In this document: positions 32,160-32,993 of the stretch, piece by piece | How positions within the stretch are numbered: the stretch's first letter is position 1 | Layout: each line of letters begins with the position of its first letter | From: Desulfobacterales bacterium | GTDB lineage: Bacteria; Desulfobacterota; Desulfobacteria; Desulfobacterales; C00003060 | Direction of reading: 5' to 3' | Assembly (NCBI GenBank): GCA_023129535.1 | Contig: JAGMBW010000064.1 | Span: 1-32,993 of the forward strand | Length of the DNA: 32,993 bases | Translations under genes and position numbers: made by a program | Notes under the pieces: model-generated | What the model was told of the DNA's origin: nothing | The model's database searches: none | The model's input: the letters and a program-made list of their open reading frames with translations, nothing else

Positions 32160-32993
32160 TTAAGACTCCTTTTTCAGAATCTCCCTGATTTTCATAGACA
32201 GCTCCTTCATATTGAAAGGCTTCTGAATAAAGCCATCACAGCCGCGCTCCAGGATCTCGGTAGCCTGGCCCTCTATCCTGTAACCGCTTGAAAGAAGGAC
32301 CTTTACCTTAGGGTTGTTCTCTTTCATTCTGTCATAGGCCTCGCCACCACCCATGTCGGGCATGATCATGTCCAGGATGACCAGGGCAATCTCATCGTTG
32401 TTTGCCTTATAGACTTCTACTGCTTCTTTCCCGCTCCTCGCCAGCAAGACCTTATAGCCCATTTCCTTGAGCATCTCCTCGCCTACACCAAGAATCATAT
32501 CCTCATCATCTACAAGAAGAACAGTCTCCGTACCCTTCAAGATCTCGTCAGCCAGCTTCTTCTCTCCTGTTATGACTTCCTTTTCCGAAGCTGGCAGGTA
32601 GATGTTGAAGGTGGTTCCTTCACCCTTTTCACTGTATACATTGATGATGCCACTATGATTCTTGATGATCCCATAAGCAGAGGCAAGACCTAAGCCTGTT
32701 CCACGGCCCATCTCTTTGGTGGTAAAAAACGGGTCAAACATCCTTTGCCGGGTAGCCTCATCCATACCGACTCCGGTGTCGGTGACAGATATTTTTACAT
32801 AATTGCCAGGCTTCACACTAAAAGGCCCGGTATGCTTTTCGTCAAGCACAACATTGTGTGTTTCAATATAGAGGTCTCCCCCGCGCGGCATGGCGTGCCA
32901 GGCATTGACATGGAGGTTTAACAGCACCTGCTCAATCTGCCCCCGATCTACTTCGACCGGCCAGATCTCTTTCTGGTATTTTCTGTGAATCTT
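32160..32993 (-). CDS. Hybrid histidine kinase, C-terminal part (HATPase - receiver; 5' truncated)
   Basis: The frame stays open to the window edge (the residues before the GTG at 32927 read [12 protein letters not shown]), so the N-terminal sensor and His domain lie outside. About 277 residues are visible. The ATPase domain has the N box [12 protein letters not shown], the G1 box DTGVGM, the F box FDPFFTTK and the G2 box GTGLGLAS. It is followed by a receiver domain with VLLVDDED, phosphoacceptor Asp in [16 protein letters not shown] and KPF. The order is that of a hybrid kinase whose own receiver relays or dampens phosphate. It is convergent with the phosphodiesterase gene. The signal is unknown. 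Confidence 0.92.
   Translation of the reverse strand, partial: KIHRKYQKEIWPVEVDRGQIEQVLLNLHVNAWHAMPRGGDLYIETHNVVLDEKHTGPFSVKPGNYVKISVTDTGVGMDEATRQRMFDPFFTTKEMGRGTGLGLASAYGIIKNHSGIINVYSEKGEGTTFNIYLPASEKEVITGEKKLADEILKGTETVLLVDDEDMILGVGEEMLKEMGYKVLLARSGKEAVEVYKANNDEIALVILDMIMPDMGGGEAYDRMKENNPKVKVLLSSGYRIEGQATEILERGCDGFIQKPFNMKELSMKIREILKKES

Noticed and set aside
32049-32291. 80-aa plus-strand ORF opposite the hybrid kinase
   Set aside because: It mostly lies antisense to the kinase receiver domain and has no coding features.

Overview
The window looks like a chromosomal segment from a strictly anaerobic Desulfobacterota (deltaproteobacterial) relative. It carries a bacterial-type carbonyl branch of the Wood-Ljungdahl pathway (acsA/cooS, acsB, acsC, acsD, acsE, two cooC), two metV-metF pairs, and two fused HdrA plus MvhD pairs. 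One HdrA-MvhD pair is read through in-frame UGA codons as selenoproteins. The lineage is inferred from gene content and the HdrA/MvhD selenoprotein style; no 16S or other marker is present. The pathway could run towards acetyl-CoA synthesis or towards acetyl-CoA oxidation, as in complete-oxidising sulfate reducers, and the sequence does not decide.

Layout. (1) 1-4356: hdrA (5' end outside the window), mvhD, metV and metF, overlapping by a few bases and forming a methylene-THF reductase/Hdr module. (2) 4357-8674: two single-domain response regulators, a soluble PAS histidine kinase with a degenerate receiver, then a second metV-metF pair. (3) 8675-13136: an 84-aa His-rich protein, two CooC-type ATPases and the CO dehydrogenase. 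(4) 13139-16843: hdrA and mvhD, each interrupted by a UGA read as selenocysteine and followed by a bacterial SECIS-like hairpin with a GGUC loop. (5) 17032-22735: acsD, acsB, acsC, acsE. (6) 22803-29276: a class I FBPase-like protein that has lost most catalytic metal ligands, then nuoE-, nuoF- and fdhA-like subunits of an NAD-linked formate dehydrogenase. (7) 29421-32993: pabB, a repeat-rich gap, a glycerophosphodiester phosphodiesterase, and a minus-strand hybrid kinase cut by the window end.

How the parts fit. Formate dehydrogenase links formate/CO2 to NAD(H). MetV-MetF handles the methylene/methyl-THF step with HdrA-MvhD as electron partner. AcsE moves the methyl group to the corrinoid protein AcsCD, CooS supplies or consumes CO, and AcsB makes or cleaves acetyl-CoA. 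CooC proteins, and perhaps the His-rich protein, serve nickel insertion. The second HdrA-MvhD pair starts 2 bases after cooS, suggesting it exchanges electrons with CODH. PabB feeds folate synthesis.

A second layer is the intergenic DNA. Most gaps hold short arrays of 7-bp tandem units (or 14/21-bp multiples), different in sequence at each gap and often with an inverted arm. Some arrays supply stop or start codons of the flanking genes. Two MITE-like elements with CTCAATAAG-type ends and two G/C-run palindromes also occur. The most unusual finds are the apparently inactive FBPase homologue, the heptamer arrays, the Sec-HdrA/Sec-MvhD pair beside CODH, and the His-rich small protein.
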